From contig DZCT01000184.1 of the NCBI GenBank assembly GCA_022736535.1, positions 1 through 5,750 on the forward strand: a stretch of DNA of 5,750 bases. Direction: 5' to 3'. How positions within the stretch are numbered: position 1 is the stretch's first letter; each line of letters begins with the position of its first letter. This document shows positions 4,107-5,750 of this stretch, in pieces. Source of the stretch: Desulfatirhabdium butyrativorans. GTDB taxonomy: Bacteria > Desulfobacterota > Desulfobacteria > Desulfobacterales > JAIFKL01. Made by a program: the position numbers and the translations under genes. The notes under the pieces were generated by a model, which had not been told where the DNA came from, did no database searches, and was given only the letters and a program-made list of their open reading frames with translations.

Positions 4107-5750
4107 TGAAAATTCTCAACCTGAATCTCATCGCTTTCGGTCCTTTTAGCGAAAAACAGATTGACTTCAGTAGCGAGACTCCGGGACTGCACATTGTTTA
4201 CGGACCCAACGAAGCCGGAAAAAGCTCCGCGTTGCGTGCGTTGCAATTTATGCTCTACGGCTTTCCTGAAAGAATGTCCGATTATTTTCAGCCTTACAGC
4301 AAACTTCGGATCGGCGGAAGGCTTTGTCTCAGCAACGGAAAAATTCTGGAATTTATTCGGCGGAAAGCAAGAGTCAACGCGTTGCGGGGGGCAGATGACA
4401 CAGAAGTCATTGACGAATCCGAATTGCTCCTTTTTCTGGGCGGCGTGGACAGAAATCTTTTTGAAACCATGTTCGGCATAGATCACGCCCGGTTGGTTAC
4501 AGGCGGACAGGAAATCATCAGCGGCGGCGGCAATGTCGGGCAGATTCTTTTTGCCGGCGGGTCAGGCATATCTGATCTCCAAAAAATCCAAAATGAGCTT
4601 CAGAGCGAAGCAGAGGCATTGTTCACGCCATCAGCCCGCACCCGTCCGATCAATGTGAGTATTTCAAGTTTTAAAGACAAGCAGAAAGCCATTCGGGACG
4701 CGCAACTGCCCGGCGAGACATGGGAGCAACACGACGCTGCTTTGTCTGAGGCGATTCGGAAAAAAGGCGCGGTTGAAGCCGAACTCGGACAATTGCAACG
4801 CGAGCATTCACGGCTTGAGCGGATCAGAGATGCGTTTCCGCTTATCGGCTCTCGAAAAGAATTGCTCAGTGATATTGAGAAATACGCAGGCACGGTGCTG
4901 CTTGCCGATGACTTCGGAGAGCGGCGCAGAGAATTGCTCACAAATCTTAGGATCGCGGAAAACGACAAAGCGCAGGCAGCCGGGAAACTCGGACAAATCC
5001 GGCACACGCTGTTAGAGTCGGATATACCGCTGACATTGCTTGAAAAAACAGACTTGATTGAAGACATTTATAAAAAATTCGGCGCGTATCAGAAAGCCGC
5101 GGATGACCGTTACAGAATAGAAGGACTACTGAGCAGTGAAAAAGCTGAAATCAGAGCTATTCTTCATCGTATTCCGAAACCGCTTTTGCGCGGATTTCCG
5201 GCAGACGCCGGTACTGAACAGGCAGCCGAACAACTCCGGCTTGAAAACGCCGAACTCGTCCGAATTCAGGAATTAAGCAGCGAATATGAGAAATTGGCGG
5301 CGCGGCGGGAAAGCACGCAGGAAGAAATTGACAAACTGTCTCTGCGCATTGAGCGAGTAAAAGCCCAGATTGAGGGGCTTGAAACTTACAGCGATACGGA
5401 AGCGCTCCGCACGGTCATGGAAAATGCCCGTCAGCATGGAGATTTGGAGAAGCATTATGGCGAGGAATGTCTTGAAATCCGAAAAGCAGAAGCAGCCGCG
5501 CAGATCGCGCTCAAAAAACTGATGCTCTGGAGCGGAAGTCTTGAGACATTGGAAAAGCTCGCTGTTCCTTCTGCGGAAAGCCTTGACAGATTTGAAAGCC
5601 TGATGAAAAAGGCGGAAAATGAGGCAGCAAAAGTTCGGGCAAATCTTGAAGAGCTTGAACATGCGATTGCGGAGACCGACAGCCAGATGCAGCGGCTGCG
5701 GCTTGAGCAGGAAGTCCCGACCGAAGCGGATCTGCACGAAGCCAGACGCA
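4103..5750 (+). CDS. SbcC/YhaN-type AAA ATPase with coiled coil, 3' end outside window
   Basis: An open frame of 549 codons without a stop, running off the right edge; the family is usually around 900-1,100 residues, so roughly half is present. It is a Rad50/SbcC-like SMC-type ATPase that would bind the nuclease encoded just upstream and drive ATP-dependent DNA-end processing. Residues 3-33 form the first strands (KILNLNLIAFGPF, LHIVYGPN). Walker A is GPNEAGKSS (34-42, Lys40, Ser41). Residues 113-156 (FETMFGIDHARLVTGGQ, then a Gly-rich GQILFAGGSGI) match the block typical of YhaN-like N-terminal ATPase domains. From about 160 onward the sequence is rich in Glu, Lys, Arg, Gln and Leu, as in a long coiled coil. 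The Walker B and signature motifs expected at the C-terminus are not in the window. The start overlaps the nuclease stop (ATGA). Confidence 0.92.
   Translation, partial: MMKILNLNLIAFGPFSEKQIDFSSETPGLHIVYGPNEAGKSSALRALQFMLYGFPERMSDYFQPYSKLRIGGRLCLSNGKILEFIRRKARVNALRGADDTEVIDESELLLFLGGVDRNLFETMFGIDHARLVTGGQEIISGGGNVGQILFAGGSGISDLQKIQNELQSEAEALFTPSARTRPINVSISSFKDKQKAIRDAQLPGETWEQHDAALSEAIRKKGAVEAELGQLQREHSRLERIRDAFPLIGSRKELLSDIEKYAGTVLLADDFGERRRELLTNLRIAENDKAQAAGKLGQIRHTLLESDIPLTLLEKTDLIEDIYKKFGAYQKAADDRYRIEGLLSSEKAEIRAILHRIPKPLLRGFPADAGTEQAAEQLRLENAELVRIQELSSEYEKLAARRESTQEEIDKLSLRIERVKAQIEGLETYSDTEALRTVMENARQHGDLEKHYGEECLEIRKAEAAAQIALKKLMLWSGSLETLEKLAVPSAESLDRFESLMKKAENEAAKVRANLEELEHAIAETDSQMQRLRLEQEVPTEADLHEARR

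Noticed and set aside
4161..4481. 106-codon open frame on the plus strand
   Set aside because: It is in another frame within the ATPase gene, across the conserved Walker A and GGQ blocks, which are encoded in the 4103 frame.
4600..5737. Several 60-155-codon frames, mostly on the minus strand
   Set aside because: They are shadows of the coiled-coil part of the ATPase gene. The Ser-rich and Phe-rich translations are what antisense reading of Glu/Lys/Arg codons gives.

Overview
The window carries four genes, all on the + strand: a complete enoyl-CoA hydratase/isomerase (crotonase) gene, a complete long lysine-2,3-aminomutase-family radical SAM gene, a complete SbcD/YhaO-type nuclease gene, and the first 549 codons of an SbcC/YhaN-type ATPase gene that runs off the right edge. 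Base composition is close to balanced and looks similar across the genes, and nothing looks recently transferred. No tRNA, rRNA, CRISPR array, transposase or integrase gene was seen. The host is probably an anaerobic or facultative bacterium: an oxygen-sensitive radical SAM aminomutase next to an acyl-CoA enzyme, with repeat-filled spacers, would suit a Desulfobacterota-like or similar environmental genome. That assignment is a guess from style, not a marker-based call.

Left part (1-844): the crotonase keeps both catalytic glutamates. The 78-bp gap after it is almost completely filled by nine phased 7-bp units that switch orientation in the middle, forming a 16-bp imperfect inverted repeat. 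Middle part (845-2653): the 602-residue KamA-family protein has the CX3CX2C cluster motif and a PLP lysine. At the two positions where lysine 2,3-aminomutase uses aspartates to hold the substrate side chain it has Lys490 and Asn528, the pair I recall as diagnostic of glutamate 2,3-aminomutase. It also has about 195 extra N-terminal residues and lacks the zinc cysteines.

Spacer 2654-2837: a 171-bp composite element bounded by perfect 19-bp inverted repeats, themselves built of 7-bp units. It encloses two abutting hairpins and a short REP-like motif (TTCGAGCGAAGCGAGAA). Like the first spacer, it runs from the stop codon of one gene to the ribosome binding site of the next.

Right part (2838-5750): the nuclease and ATPase genes overlap by 4 bp (ATGA) and should be translationally coupled. 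Together they would form an SbcCD/Mre11-Rad50-like complex of the YhaO-YhaN type, which processes DNA ends and hairpins. The metabolic genes on the left have no evident functional link to this pair. The most noteworthy items are the substrate-specificity residues and N-terminal extension of the aminomutase, and the two heptamer-based inverted-repeat spacers.
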